From Pseudomonas psychrophila (GTDB lineage: Bacteria > Pseudomonadota > Gammaproteobacteria > Pseudomonadales > Pseudomonadaceae): a stretch of DNA of 64,000 nucleotides. The DNA lies in NCBI RefSeq assembly GCF_001043005.1, contig NZ_JYKZ01000008.1:1-64000 (forward strand), read 5' to 3'. This document shows positions 7,874 through 16,067 of the stretch, in pieces. Positions within the stretch are counted from its first letter, which is position 1. Each line of letters begins with the position of its first letter. The notes beneath the pieces are model-generated. The model did not search any database, was not told the origin of the DNA, and saw only the letters and a list, made by a program, of their open reading frames with translations. The position numbers and the translations under genes were made by a program.

Positions 7874-8791
7874 TTACTGTTTTCCCGGGTACAACTTGCT
7901 CAACATCGCACACCGCTCACTGAGCATCTCGTGCAACAACCGCACCGGCTTGCTCAACTGCGCGCGATGACCGCAGAGCAGATTCAACGGTGCACGCTCA
8001 CACACAAGCTCCGGCAGTAACACCTTGAGCCTGCCCGCAGTCACATCGCCCGCCACATCCAGCCATGACTTGTAGGCAATGCCCTCCCCGGCGACTGCCC
8101 ACAAGCGCACCACATCGGCATCATCGCTGAAACGATTGCCGCTTACCGTCAGCCCCAGCTCGCGCTTGCCATCATTGAATTGCCAATGGTCGTGAACCCG
8201 CGTGCCAAGCATGTAAAGCAGGCAATTATGTTGCAGCAATTGCTCAAGTTGACGCGGCTCCCCCTTGCGCGCCAAGTAGCCGAGCGACGCACACAGCACT
8301 CGACGATTGTCCGGGGCCACCGGCAGTGCCACCAGGCTGGAGTCTTCTGGCTCGCCATAACGCAAAGCGATATCCACAGGCTGACGAAACAGGTCGGCAA
8401 TACGGTCGCCCAATAAAAGCCGTACGGTCAGTTGGGGATGCTCACGCTGAAACTCATCCAGCCAGGGCAACAGCAGATTACGCCCGAAGTCCGAGGGAGC
8501 TGACAACTGCAGCACACCGCTGACTTGATCTTGCCCACGCGCCAACAAGCGCCGTCCTTCATCAAGACTGCTCAACGCCGTACGGGCATATTCGAGAAAG
8601 CCGTCACCTTCGGCCGTCAGACGCAAGCTGCGGGTCGAGCGAGCCAGCAACCGAGCACCCAACTGCGCTTCTATCCGCTTGAGTGCCGCGCTGGCCACCG
8701 CGGGTGACATGTCCATCACTCGGGCGGCGGCCGACAGGCTGCCCAAGTCGGCAGCGCGAACAAACAATTGCAGGTCATCAAAACGCAGCAT
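7874..8791 (-). CDS. LysR-family transcriptional regulator
   Basis: This 305-residue LysR regulator has the N-terminal HTH at about 2-60 (FDDLQLFVRAADLGSLSAAAR, then LKRIEAQLGARLLARSTRSL) and a type 2 periplasmic-binding-like effector domain. It resembles the CrgA-like subgroup that acts on small-molecule or redox signals. It is divergent from the alcohol dehydrogenase-like gene at 8916 across a 124-bp AT-rich gap, the usual arrangement for a LysR regulator and its target. The ligand is unknown. Confidence 0.88.
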   Translation of the reverse strand: MLRFDDLQLFVRAADLGSLSAAARVMDMSPAVASAALKRIEAQLGARLLARSTRSLRLTAEGDGFLEYARTALSSLDEGRRLLARGQDQVSGVLQLSAPSDFGRNLLLPWLDEFQREHPQLTVRLLLGDRIADLFRQPVDIALRYGEPEDSSLVALPVAPDNRRVLCASLGYLARKGEPRQLEQLLQHNCLLYMLGTRVHDHWQFNDGKRELGLTVSGNRFSDDADVVRLWAVAGEGIAYKSWLDVAGDVTAGRLKVLLPELVCERAPLNLLCGHRAQLSKPVRLLHEMLSERCAMLSKLYPGKQ

Positions 8792-8915
8792 CCAGAACTC
8801 ACTCGGCCATTATCAAAAAAATATTGAAAGAGACTGCTGTTTTAGCCGGTTTTATCATCCTGCGAAATAGCCAATTATCTCTACCAGATTCTTACCCCTT
8901 TTCAGGACATGTCCG

Positions 8916-9929
8916 ATGAAAGCTGTCGCCTACTACAACTCGCTGCCCATTCACGACCCACTGGCCCTGCAAGACATCGAATTGCCTGAACCGGTCGCCG
9001 GTCCAAGGGACTTGCTGGTCGAGGTCAAAGCCATCTCCGTCAACCCGGTGGACACCAAAGTCCGCCAGAACGTGCAGCCAGAGGCCGACGCTGCCAAAGT
9101 TCTGGGTTGGGATGTCGCCGGGGTCGTAAAGGCCGTAGGCAGTGACGTCAGCTTGTTCAAGGTGGGCGACACTGTGTTTTACGCCGGATCCATTGCCCGG
9201 GCCGGGGCCAACAGTGAACGCCATGTGGTTGATGAGCGAATTGTGGGGCACATGCCAAAAAGCCTCGACTTTGCCCAGGCAGCCGCGCTGCCGCTGACCG
9301 CCATCACCGCATGGGAGCTGCTGTTTGAGCGCCTTGGTGTTACAGAAGGTAAAACTGACGAGCAGCAAAGCCTGCTGATCGTCGGCGCAGCCGGTGGCGT
9401 TGGTTCGATCCTGACGCAACTGGCCCGCCAACTGACCGCGCTCAAGGTGATTGGCAGCGCATCACGCGCTGAAACCAAAACCTGGGTCCGCGAGCTTGGT
9501 GCCGATGTTGTTGTCGATCACAGCCAAGCGTTGAGTGAAGAGCTCAAGCGCCACGGCATCAACACCGTCACCCACGTCGCCAGCCTGACCCAGACCGATC
9601 AGCATCTGGATCAACTGGTCGAAGCCCTGGCACCACAGGGCAAACTGGCATTGATCGACGACCCCAAGGCTCTGGATATCACCAAGCTCAAGCGCAAGAG
9701 TCTGTCACTGCACTGGGAATTCATGTACACCCGCTCACTGTTCGAAACCGCGGACATGATCGAGCAGCATCACTTGCTTAATCGAGTCGCTGACCTGATT
9801 GATGCTGGCACCCTGCGCACCACCGTCGGCGAGCACTTCGGCACCATCAACGCGGCGAACCTGCGCCGCGCCCATGCGCTGCTGGAAAGCGGAAAATCCA
9901 AGGGCAAAATTGTGCTCGAAGGGTTCTGA
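8916..9929 (+). CDS. zinc-type alcohol dehydrogenase / quinone oxidoreductase family protein
   Basis: This 337-residue medium-chain dehydrogenase/reductase has a GroES-like N-terminal half (PVDTKVRQ, GWDVAGVV) and a Rossmann half with VGAAGGVGSILTQLARQL near 150-170. The usual catalytic-zinc Cys is absent, as in NADPH-dependent quinone oxidoreductases, so a quinone or enone reductase is more likely than an alcohol dehydrogenase despite the family name. It is probably controlled by the divergent LysR gene. AGGA lies before the ATG. Confidence 0.87.
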   Translation: MKAVAYYNSLPIHDPLALQDIELPEPVAGPRDLLVEVKAISVNPVDTKVRQNVQPEADAAKVLGWDVAGVVKAVGSDVSLFKVGDTVFYAGSIARAGANSERHVVDERIVGHMPKSLDFAQAAALPLTAITAWELLFERLGVTEGKTDEQQSLLIVGAAGGVGSILTQLARQLTALKVIGSASRAETKTWVRELGADVVVDHSQALSEELKRHGINTVTHVASLTQTDQHLDQLVEALAPQGKLALIDDPKALDITKLKRKSLSLHWEFMYTRSLFETADMIEQHHLLNRVADLIDAGTLRTTVGEHFGTINAANLRRAHALLESGKSKGKIVLEGF

Positions 9930-10020
9930 TAAAACGCGACACGGGACTGATGCGGCCAACGCTCAACCGTCAGTCAGAGACTTGACCCCGGACATATTTA
10001 CCCACGTATTTCGGCATACA

Positions 10021-10051
10021 CTGGCCTCCTTTGCGAACCGAAGGAGGCCAG
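10021..10051 (+). promoter_or_regulatory. hairpin that sequesters the ribosome binding site of the 56-residue ORF
   Basis: CTGGCCTCCTT (10021-10031) and AAGGAGGCCAG (10041-10051) form an 11-bp perfect stem with a 9-base loop. The full Shine-Dalgarno AAGGAGG is inside the 3' arm and the ATG begins two bases after the stem. In RNA this would hide the ribosome site. No T tract follows, so it is a poor terminator for the upstream gene. Function as a thermometer, riboswitch output or protein site is inferred. Confidence 0.6.
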
Positions 10052-10053
10052 TC

Positions 10054-10224
10054 ATGAAAATCCTGATACGAGCGTTAGCAAGATCCCGTAACTGCCAATG
10101 GCAGGTTCAAATCGACCAACAAGCCGTCAATTTTCGCAGCGAGTCCGAGGCCCGCGCCTTTGTGGACAAATTGCAATCTCGCCTGCAAGCCCCGCATAGC
10201 CTGCCCGAACGTTTGGCAGGCTGA
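10054..10224 (+). CDS. small conserved hypothetical protein, 56 residues
   Basis: The short ORF begins ATGAAAATCCTG directly after a perfect AAGGAGG site that is buried in a hairpin. The product is basic and soluble (MKILIRALARSRNCQWQVQI, then a Q/S-rich helix and PERLAG), with no signal peptide or membrane segment. I do not recognise a domain. It sits convergent to, and one base short of, the efflux gene stop at 10226. The strong ribosome site and precise spacing argue that it is a real gene. Confidence 0.6.
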   Translation: MKILIRALARSRNCQWQVQIDQQAVNFRSESEARAFVDKLQSRLQAPHSLPERLAG

Positions 10225-10225
10225 A

Positions 10226-11422
10226 TCAGATCGACTGCTGAGCGGCGATCCGGGCGGTGTACAAACGCCGGGTCGCCATCGCGATCGCCACGGCCAAAAC
10301 CCCACACAGCGTAATGACCAACGCCATTGGCATAGCGCTACCATCGTGCAGAACACCCACCAATGAAGCCGCCGCCGCTGCCACGCTGAACTGCAAGCAG
10401 CCGAGCATTGCCGACGCGCTACCGGCACGCGCGCCCTGCCCGCTCATGGCACAGGCCGAAGCATTGGGAATGATGCAACCCAGACTGGCAATACAGATAA
10501 ACAACGGAATCAGCAGCGGCCATAGTTGCTCGGTGTGCAACGCACTGACCCCAAGCAACACCAGACCTGCAGCCAGATAGACCCACACCGTTCGCGCCAG
10601 CAAAAAAGCCGGGCCGCGCGATGCCAACAACCGGGCGTTGACCTGTGCTACCAGAATAAAGCCCGCCGCGTTACTGCCAAACAGCCAGCCGTAATGTTCG
10701 GCAGGTACGCCGTACAGTTTGATAAATACGAAAGGTGAGCCGGCTATGTAAGCAAACATCCCGGCCATTGCGATCCCCCCTGTGAGTGCATGCCCCAGAA
10801 ACTCACCGTCCTTGAGCAATCGCCCGTATTGGCGCAGTGCTCCCGACAGAGGTTGACGCGGCACATTGGCCGGCAGACTTTCCGGCAACCCCAGCGCAAC
10901 GGCCAGGGCGGCCAAGGCACTGAACCCGGTCAGCACGATAAAGATCGATTGCCAGCCATGCAGGTTGACCAACAGACCACCGAGCATCGGCGCCAGAATC
11001 GGAGCCAGCCCCATCACCAGCATCAATTGCGAAAAGACCTTGGCCGACCCCACCGCATCGCACTTGTCGCTGACAATCGCCCGCGACAGCACCATCCCCG
11101 CGCAACCGCCCAGCGCCTGAACGAATCGGGCGCCGATCAGCCATTCCAGGGTCGGGGCAAATGCACAGGCCAGCGATGCCGCCGTAAACAGGCCAACCCC
11201 TACCAATAATGGAATGCGGCGGCCAAAACGGTCCGCAATCGGGCCATAAGCCAGCTGGCCGATAGAAAGGCCCAGGAAGTAAACCGCCAGGGTCAACTGA
11301 ATATGCTGCTCATCTGTTGCAAAGGCTTGTGCCATGGCTGGGAAGCCTGGCAGATAGAAATCGATCGCCAACGGACCGAAGGCGCTCAGGGCGCCAAGAA
11401 TCAAGATTGTTCGAAGGTTCAT
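10226..11422 (-). CDS. Bcr/CflA family multidrug efflux MFS transporter
   Basis: This 398-residue inner-membrane protein has twelve predicted membrane segments. Bcr/CflA features include FGPLAIDFYLPGFP in the first segment, GQLAYGPIADRFGRRIPLL in the segment 2-3 loop (motif A), and ARFVQALGGCAGMVLSRA (motif C-like). Proteins of this group export drugs such as bicyclomycin or chloramphenicol, dipeptides or purine nucleosides by proton antiport. The mRNA leader holds a perfect hairpin ending 12 bases before the ATG. The substrate is not deducible. Confidence 0.9.
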   Translation of the reverse strand: MNLRTILILGALSAFGPLAIDFYLPGFPAMAQAFATDEQHIQLTLAVYFLGLSIGQLAYGPIADRFGRRIPLLVGVGLFTAASLACAFAPTLEWLIGARFVQALGGCAGMVLSRAIVSDKCDAVGSAKVFSQLMLVMGLAPILAPMLGGLLVNLHGWQSIFIVLTGFSALAALAVALGLPESLPANVPRQPLSGALRQYGRLLKDGEFLGHALTGGIAMAGMFAYIAGSPFVFIKLYGVPAEHYGWLFGSNAAGFILVAQVNARLLASRGPAFLLARTVWVYLAAGLVLLGVSALHTEQLWPLLIPLFICIASLGCIIPNASACAMSGQGARAGSASAMLGCLQFSVAAAAASLVGVLHDGSAMPMALVITLCGVLAVAIAMATRRLYTARIAAQQSI

Positions 11423-11433
11423 CAGGTATCCAG

Positions 11434-11460
11434 ATCGGGCTGCAATTAGCGCAGCCCGAT
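11434..11460 (-). promoter_or_regulatory. hairpin in the 5' leader of the Bcr/CflA gene
   Basis: ATCGGGCTGC (11434-11443) and GCAGCCCGAT (11451-11460) form a 10-bp perfect stem with a 7-base loop, 11 bp upstream of the efflux gene ATG. There is no T tract. It could modulate translation or simply protect the 5' end of the mRNA. Confidence 0.45.
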
Positions 11461-11572
11461 AGTCTAGCCGTGGATACTGAACTTGAACATTAAGATAGCC
11501 AGCTAGCTAATAAATTGTAGAGACTCCGTTGTGAGAGTGAGCAGGCTCACCCCCACGATTGGGCGATGCTTT

Positions 11573-11773
11573 CTAGTGCGCAGTCCGCGCTTCAAACCCT
11601 GCATTGGTAATCACATCGATAATCTGCAGAGGAGCCACCTTGCTGTCCACTTTTACGGTTTTGCTCGCCAGATCCACTTCGACCTTCGCATCTTTATCCA
11701 CAGCCTGCACCGCACGGGTCACCGCGCCAACACAGCCGCCACAGGTCATACCTTCTACTTTGAACGTTTGCAT
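11573..11773 (-). CDS. copZ: copper chaperone CopZ (heavy-metal-associated domain)
   Basis: This single HMA domain of 66 residues has the metal-binding GMTCGGC (Cys11, Cys14). It would bind Cu(I) in the cytoplasm and deliver it to the CopA ATPase encoded on the other strand. The ATG at 11773 has AGGAGG at ideal spacing; the in-frame GTG two codons earlier is too close to that site. A CueR-type promoter (11804-11834) precedes it. Confidence 0.92.
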   Translation of the reverse strand: MQTFKVEGMTCGGCVGAVTRAVQAVDKDAKVEVDLASKTVKVDSKVAPLQIIDVITNAGFEARTAH

Positions 11774-11803
11774 GATCACGCCTCCTATCTGAGAGATGGC
11801 TAC

Positions 11804-11834
11804 AGCTTCGACCTTGCCATCGTGGCAAGGTCAA
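11804..11834 (-). promoter_or_regulatory. CueR-type promoter of copZ
   Basis: The minus strand has -35 TTGACC (11834-11829), a 19-bp spacer and a weak -10 GAAGCT (11809-11804). The spacer contains a near-perfect dyad: GACCTTGCCA (11810-11819), TCG, TGGCAAGGTC (11823-11832). Over-long spacers with an ACCTTGCC dyad are the hallmark of MerR/CueR promoters. CueR is encoded 3 kb away. Confidence 0.8.
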
Positions 11835-11919
11835 GCCCGTTGTTTCACTCGCTGACTGGCAATCCATCCCCTGCTCGGCCAAGCTGCAGGCCTTGGGATT
11901 TAAAACAGGATACTGAGTC

Positions 11920-12300
11920 ATGCGCTGGACCGCTTTGAGCCTAGTCAGCCTTTTGGGTCTCGCCAGTTTGCCGCTGTCGGCAAATGCCGATCAGGACTAC
12001 GGCGTACTGATCATTTCCCGCGAGCGCCTTGAAGTGCCGACCCACTGCGAGGTCGGTGTGTATATCGACGATCAACTCGCCGGGCGATTGTTTCAGGAAC
12101 AAGCGCTGGCCTTTAACTTGCCGGCGGCAAGCGTTGATATCCGTCTCAAGCTGCTACCCGGGCAAGCCCCCGGCTGCTTGCCCGGCATGCTGGTACCGCC
12201 CGCACAGCAATTCACCCTAAAGGCCGGTGACGTACGCAAATACCGCATCGCTCTTGGCAAGCAGGGCATGTACCTAAAGCCCGCCAAACTTGAGTATTGA
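11920..12300 (+). CDS. small exported protein in the copper locus
   Basis: This 126-residue protein has a signal peptide (MRWTALSLVSLLGLASLPLSANA, cleavage after ANA). The mature part has two cysteines (THCEVG and APGCLPG) that could form a disulfide and no Met/His-rich copper motif. I do not recognise the family. It is divergent from copZ and upstream of copA, with CueR-type sites on both sides, so copper-linked expression is plausible. A role in periplasmic copper handling is only an inference from position. Confidence 0.75.
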   Translation: MRWTALSLVSLLGLASLPLSANADQDYGVLIISRERLEVPTHCEVGVYIDDQLAGRLFQEQALAFNLPAASVDIRLKLLPGQAPGCLPGMLVPPAQQFTLKAGDVRKYRIALGKQGMYLKPAKLEY

Positions 12301-12339
12301 ACGCGGCACACAGGCAAACCCGACGAACAGCAAGAGCCC

Positions 12340-12370
12340 TTGACCTTCCCATGGGGTCAAGGTCGATTCT
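12340..12370 (+). promoter_or_regulatory. CueR-type promoter of copA
   Basis: The -35 is TTGACC (12340-12345), the spacer is 19 bp, and the -10 is GATTCT (12365-12370). The spacer carries the dyad GACCTTCCC...AAGGTC typical of CueR operators. It lies 33 bp before the copA GTG, giving a short leader, and can also express cueR immediately downstream. Confidence 0.82.
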
Positions 12371-12402
12371 ATGGATAGATAACTTCTTGAGGAGGACTGC
12401 TC

Positions 12403-14784
12403 GTGCCCACCCAATTCGATCTGCCGATTGATGGCATGACCTGCGCCAGTTGCGCAGGACGCGTAGAAAAAGCCCTGACCAAAGTACCCGGTGTGCGTTC
12501 GGTAAGCGTCAATCTGGCCACTGAACAGGCCCGTATTGAAGCCCCTGCCGACAGCTTGCCGGCACTGGTCGAGGCCGTGAAGCAGGCAGGTTACAGCGTG
12601 CCCGCCCACAGCCTGGAACTGGATATCAGCGGCATGACGTGCGCCTCTTGCGCAGGGCGCGTCGAAAAAGCCCTGACCAAGGTGCCGGGGGTCAAAAGCG
12701 TGAGCGTTAACCTCGCCAGCGAACGTGCTCATATCGAGTTGCTCGGTCAAGTCGATACAACCTTGCTGATCAACGCTGTCAGCCAGGCGGGCTATGGCGC
12801 CAGCGTCCATCAAACCGCCAAAGCCACCGAGGACGATCAGCAAAAACGTCTGCGCCGCGAACGCTGGGCACTGACCCTGGCCATTGTGCTGGCGTTGCCA
12901 CTGGTGTTGCCGATGTTGCTCGCCCCATTTGGCGTCCACTGGATGCTCCCCGCCTGGGCCCAGTTCCTCCTCGCCACCCCGGTTCAATTTATCCTCGGAG
13001 CACGCTTTTACGTGGCCGCCTGGAAAGCCGTCAAAGCCGGTGCGGGCAATATGGACCTGCTGGTCGCCCTGGGCACCAGCGCCGGTTATGGCCTGAGCCT
13101 CTACGAGTGGGCGATTGCCGAACCCGGCAGCATGCCGCACCTGTATTTCGAAGCTTCGGCGGTGGTGATTGCACTGGTGCTGCTGGGCAAATACCTCGAA
13201 AGCCGTGCCAAACGCCAGACTGCCAGCGCCATCCGCGCCCTCGAAGCCTTGCGTCCGGAGCGCGCCTTACGTGTAGTCGACGGGCAGGAACAAGACGTCG
13301 CCATCAGTGACCTGCGCCTCAATGACCAGGTGTTGGTCAAGCCCGGCGAGCGCTTTCCGGTAGATGGGGAAGTGGTCGAAGGCCAAAGCCATGCCGATGA
13401 AGCCTTGATCAGCGGTGAAAGCCTGCCTGTACCCAAACAGCCTGGGGATAAAGTCACCGGGGGCGCCATTAACGGCGAAGGCCGATTGATCATCAAAACC
13501 CTGGCGCTGGGCACCGAGACCGTACTGGCGCGCATTATCCGCCTGGTCGAAGACGCCCAGTCCGCCAAAGCGCCCATCCAGAAACTGGTGGATAAAGTCA
13601 GCCAGGTGTTCGTACCCGTGGTCCTGTTGATAGCCCTGGCAACGCTGCTCGGCTGGTGGCTGTATGGCGCACCCATTGAAACGGCGCTGATCAACGCCGT
13701 GGCCGTGCTGGTTATCGCCTGCCCTTGTGCCCTGGGCCTGGCAACACCTACCGCGATCATGGCCGGCACGGGTGTTGCCGCCCGTCACGGGATTCTGATC
13801 AAGGATGCCGAAGCCCTCGAACGCGCCCATGAAGTCAGCGCCGTGGTTTTCGACAAAACCGGCACCCTGACCTCTGGCACCCCGCAAATCGCCCATTTCA
13901 GCGCCCTCGACGGCGATGAGGCGCATTTGCTGCAAGCCGCGGGCGCCCTCCAACGCGGCAGCGAACACCCGTTGGCCAAAGCCGTTCTGGATGCCTGCGC
14001 CGCACGCAATCTGAATGTACCGGATGTTACGGACAGCCAATCCCTTACCGGGCGGGGCATTGCCGGCACGCTGCAAGGTCGTCGCCTGGCGCTGGGCAAC
14101 CGTCGTTTGCTCGAAGAGACCGGCCTCACTCCGGGTTCGCTCGCCGAATCCGCCAGCGCCTGGGAAACCGAAGGCCGTACGCTGTCCTGGCTGATAGAGC
14201 AAAGCCCGCAGCCTCGCGTGCTGGGCCTGTTTGCCTTTGGTGACACACTGAAAACCGGTGCCCTCAGCGCAATTCAGCAGCTCAATGCACGCCACATCAG
14301 CAGCCACTTGCTGACCGGCGACAACCGTGGCAGTGCGAAAGTGGTCGCCGAGGCGCTGGGGATTACCGATGTTCACGCTGAAGTGCTCCCCGCCGACAAG
14401 GCCGCGACAGTGACTGAGCTGAAAAAAACCGGCGTGGTGGCCATGGTCGGCGACGGCATCAACGATGCTCCGGCATTGGCCGCGGCCGACATCGGCATCG
14501 CCATGGGTGGCGGCACCGACGTGGCCATGCATGCAGCGGGCATCACCCTGATGCGCGGCGACCCACGGCTGGTGCCTGCGGCACTGGAGATCAGCCGCAA
14601 GACCTACGCCAAAATTCGTCAAAACCTGTTCTGGGCGTTTATCTACAACGTGATCGGGATTCCACTGGCCGCCTTCGGCTTTTTGAACCCGGTACTGGCG
14701 GGCGCGGCCATGGCCTTTTCCAGCGTCAGCGTGGTCAGCAACGCGTTGTTGCTCAAGTTCTGGAAACCCAAGGATCTTGATTAA
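12403..14784 (+). CDS. copA: Cu(I)-exporting P1B-type ATPase CopA
   Basis: This 793-residue inner-membrane copper pump has two N-terminal HMA domains with GMTCASC (Cys14/17 and Cys80/83). The transport motif ACPCAL (Cys440-Pro-Cys442), the phosphorylation site DKTGTLTSG (Asp484), and GDGINDAP near 683-690 are all intact. It exports Cu(I) to the periplasm and would accept copper from CopZ. The start is a GTG at 12403 with GAGGAGG at good spacing. It is followed by cueR (14 bp gap), forming a copper-inducible operon with its own activator. Confidence 0.95.
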   Translation: MPTQFDLPIDGMTCASCAGRVEKALTKVPGVRSVSVNLATEQARIEAPADSLPALVEAVKQAGYSVPAHSLELDISGMTCASCAGRVEKALTKVPGVKSVSVNLASERAHIELLGQVDTTLLINAVSQAGYGASVHQTAKATEDDQQKRLRRERWALTLAIVLALPLVLPMLLAPFGVHWMLPAWAQFLLATPVQFILGARFYVAAWKAVKAGAGNMDLLVALGTSAGYGLSLYEWAIAEPGSMPHLYFEASAVVIALVLLGKYLESRAKRQTASAIRALEALRPERALRVVDGQEQDVAISDLRLNDQVLVKPGERFPVDGEVVEGQSHADEALISGESLPVPKQPGDKVTGGAINGEGRLIIKTLALGTETVLARIIRLVEDAQSAKAPIQKLVDKVSQVFVPVVLLIALATLLGWWLYGAPIETALINAVAVLVIACPCALGLATPTAIMAGTGVAARHGILIKDAEALERAHEVSAVVFDKTGTLTSGTPQIAHFSALDGDEAHLLQAAGALQRGSEHPLAKAVLDACAARNLNVPDVTDSQSLTGRGIAGTLQGRRLALGNRRLLEETGLTPGSLAESASAWETEGRTLSWLIEQSPQPRVLGLFAFGDTLKTGALSAIQQLNARHISSHLLTGDNRGSAKVVAEALGITDVHAEVLPADKAATVTELKKTGVVAMVGDGINDAPALAAADIGIAMGGGTDVAMHAAGITLMRGDPRLVPAALEISRKTYAKIRQNLFWAFIYNVIGIPLAAFGFLNPVLAGAAMAFSSVSVVSNALLLKFWKPKDLD

Positions 14785-14797
14785 GGAGGCAACCGTC

Positions 14798-15199
14798 ATG
14801 AATATCGGCCAAGCCGCCAAACACAGCGGCTTGAGCGCCAAGATGATTCGTTATTACGAGTCCATTGGCCTGCTCAAACCCGCCAGCCGCAGCGACAGTG
14901 GCTACCGCCTGTACAACAGTGATGACCTGCACACGCTGGCGTTTATCAAGCGCTCACGTGACCTTGGGTTTTCACTGGAAGAAGTCGGCAAGCTGCTGAC
15001 ACTTTGGCAGGACCGCCAACGCGCCAGCGCTGATGTGAAGGCGCTGGCGCGTCAGCACATTGAGGCGTTGAATAAAAAAATCGCCGAACTGACCAGCCTG
15101 CGCGATACGTTGCACGAACTGGTCGAGAGCTGCCAGGGCGACCATCGCCCTGACTGCCCGATTCTCAAGGATCTTGAGAGTGCTTGTTGTGTCGGCTGA
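14798..15199 (+). CDS. cueR: Cu(I)-responsive MerR-family activator CueR
   Basis: This 133-residue MerR-family protein has an N-terminal HTH (MNIGQAAKHSGLSAKMIRYYE), a long dimerisation helix, and the CueR copper-binding cysteines Cys112 and Cys120 in CQGDHRPDCPI, the same positions as in E. coli CueR. It would activate the copA and copZ promoters seen in this locus. The start ATG at 14798 has TAAGGAGG. The C-terminal CC pair is a common extra in this family. Confidence 0.93.
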   Translation: MNIGQAAKHSGLSAKMIRYYESIGLLKPASRSDSGYRLYNSDDLHTLAFIKRSRDLGFSLEEVGKLLTLWQDRQRASADVKALARQHIEALNKKIAELTSLRDTLHELVESCQGDHRPDCPILKDLESACCVG

Positions 15200-15204
15200 A
15201 CAAA

Positions 15205-15260
15205 AAACCCCGTAGCAGCTGCCGAAGGAACGAGGCTGCTGCTACGGAAATTCGGGGCTT
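15205..15260. terminator. probable bidirectional terminator / REP-like hairpin between cueR and the TauE gene
   Basis: CCGTAGCAGC (15210-15219) pairs with GCTGCTACGG (15238-15247), a 10-bp perfect stem preceded by an A tract (15202-15207). The A tract would read as a T tract for the leftward transcript. The arm sequence resembles the second Pseudomonas palindrome class also seen near 30.6 kb. It lies between two convergent genes. Confidence 0.6.
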
Positions 15261-16059
15261 ACGTCAGGACTGCCTTGGCGAGCATCAACAGGCCTATCAC
15301 CGCACACAGCGCCGCGAAGCCTTGCTGTAGCCACTGGGCCGAGATGCGAGGGGCCATCAGCCGCCCGGCAAACATCCCGGCCAGGGTTGCCACGATAAAC
15401 ATCACACCCTCGCTCGACAGGCTCACACCCTGGCTCATCAGATTGCCCAATGTGCCCAGCGATACCAGCGCCACCACCATCAGCGACGTTGAAACCACTG
15501 CATGGATGCGCACGTCACTGAATTTGCGAAACGCCGGCACGATCAAGAATCCGCCCCCCACACTCAACAATCCCGTCAACAAACCCGACGTAGCACCAAT
15601 CGACACCAGCGTCATGCTGCAGCGGGCGTTCCAGGTTAACCGTCCGGTGGACGGGTTGAGCATGCAGTTTTTTTCAATGGCTCCCGCGCTGCTACCTTCA
15701 CGCGCATCAGCTCTGGCCTGCAAAAACATCCGCAGGGAGACGAACATCATCACCCCGCTGAACATCAATACCAGTGCCCTGGAGGGGATTTGTCTGGCGA
15801 GATAAAGCCCGATCGGCGAGGTCATCGAACCCACAATCGCCATCAATGCGGCCGCCTTGTAGCGCACCAATCCTTTGCGCAGGCCATCCAGCGCGCCCAA
15901 TGCCGCAGCTGTACCCACCGCCAGCAATGCTACTGGCGTGGCTTGCACCAGCGTCCACCCGAGGCCAAGGGTCAACGCCGGTATGGCCAGAATACCTCCC
16001 CCGGCCCCCGTCAACCCAAGCACTACACCCACCACCATGCCTAACAGAATAATCAACAT
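15259..16059 (-). CDS. TSUP-family (TauE/SafE) sulfite/anion exporter
   Basis: This 266-residue membrane protein has about eight helices and the TauE/SafE repeats (GLTGAGGGILAIPALTLGLGWTL near the N-terminus, then LLSVGGGFLIVPAF in the second half). Relatives export sulfite, sulfoacetate or related anions. It is the last gene of the operon repressor / SQR fusion / exporter, which suggests efflux of sulfite or thiosulfate made by sulfide oxidation. The start is uncertain: a TTG at 16083 overlapping the previous gene is possible, but the ATG at 16059 matches the hydrophobic N-terminus. Confidence 0.85.
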   Translation of the reverse strand: MLIILLGMVVGVVLGLTGAGGGILAIPALTLGLGWTLVQATPVALLAVGTAAALGALDGLRKGLVRYKAAALMAIVGSMTSPIGLYLARQIPSRALVLMFSGVMMFVSLRMFLQARADAREGSSAGAIEKNCMLNPSTGRLTWNARCSMTLVSIGATSGLLTGLLSVGGGFLIVPAFRKFSDVRIHAVVSTSLMVVALVSLGTLGNLMSQGVSLSSEGVMFIVATLAGMFAGRLMAPRISAQWLQQGFAALCAVIGLLMLAKAVLT

Positions 16060-16067
16060 GGTCAGGT

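Noticed and set aside
13267..14841. 524-residue minus-strand ORF antisense to copA
   Set aside because: copA on the other strand has all its catalytic motifs. The antisense frame has no motifs or ribosome site.
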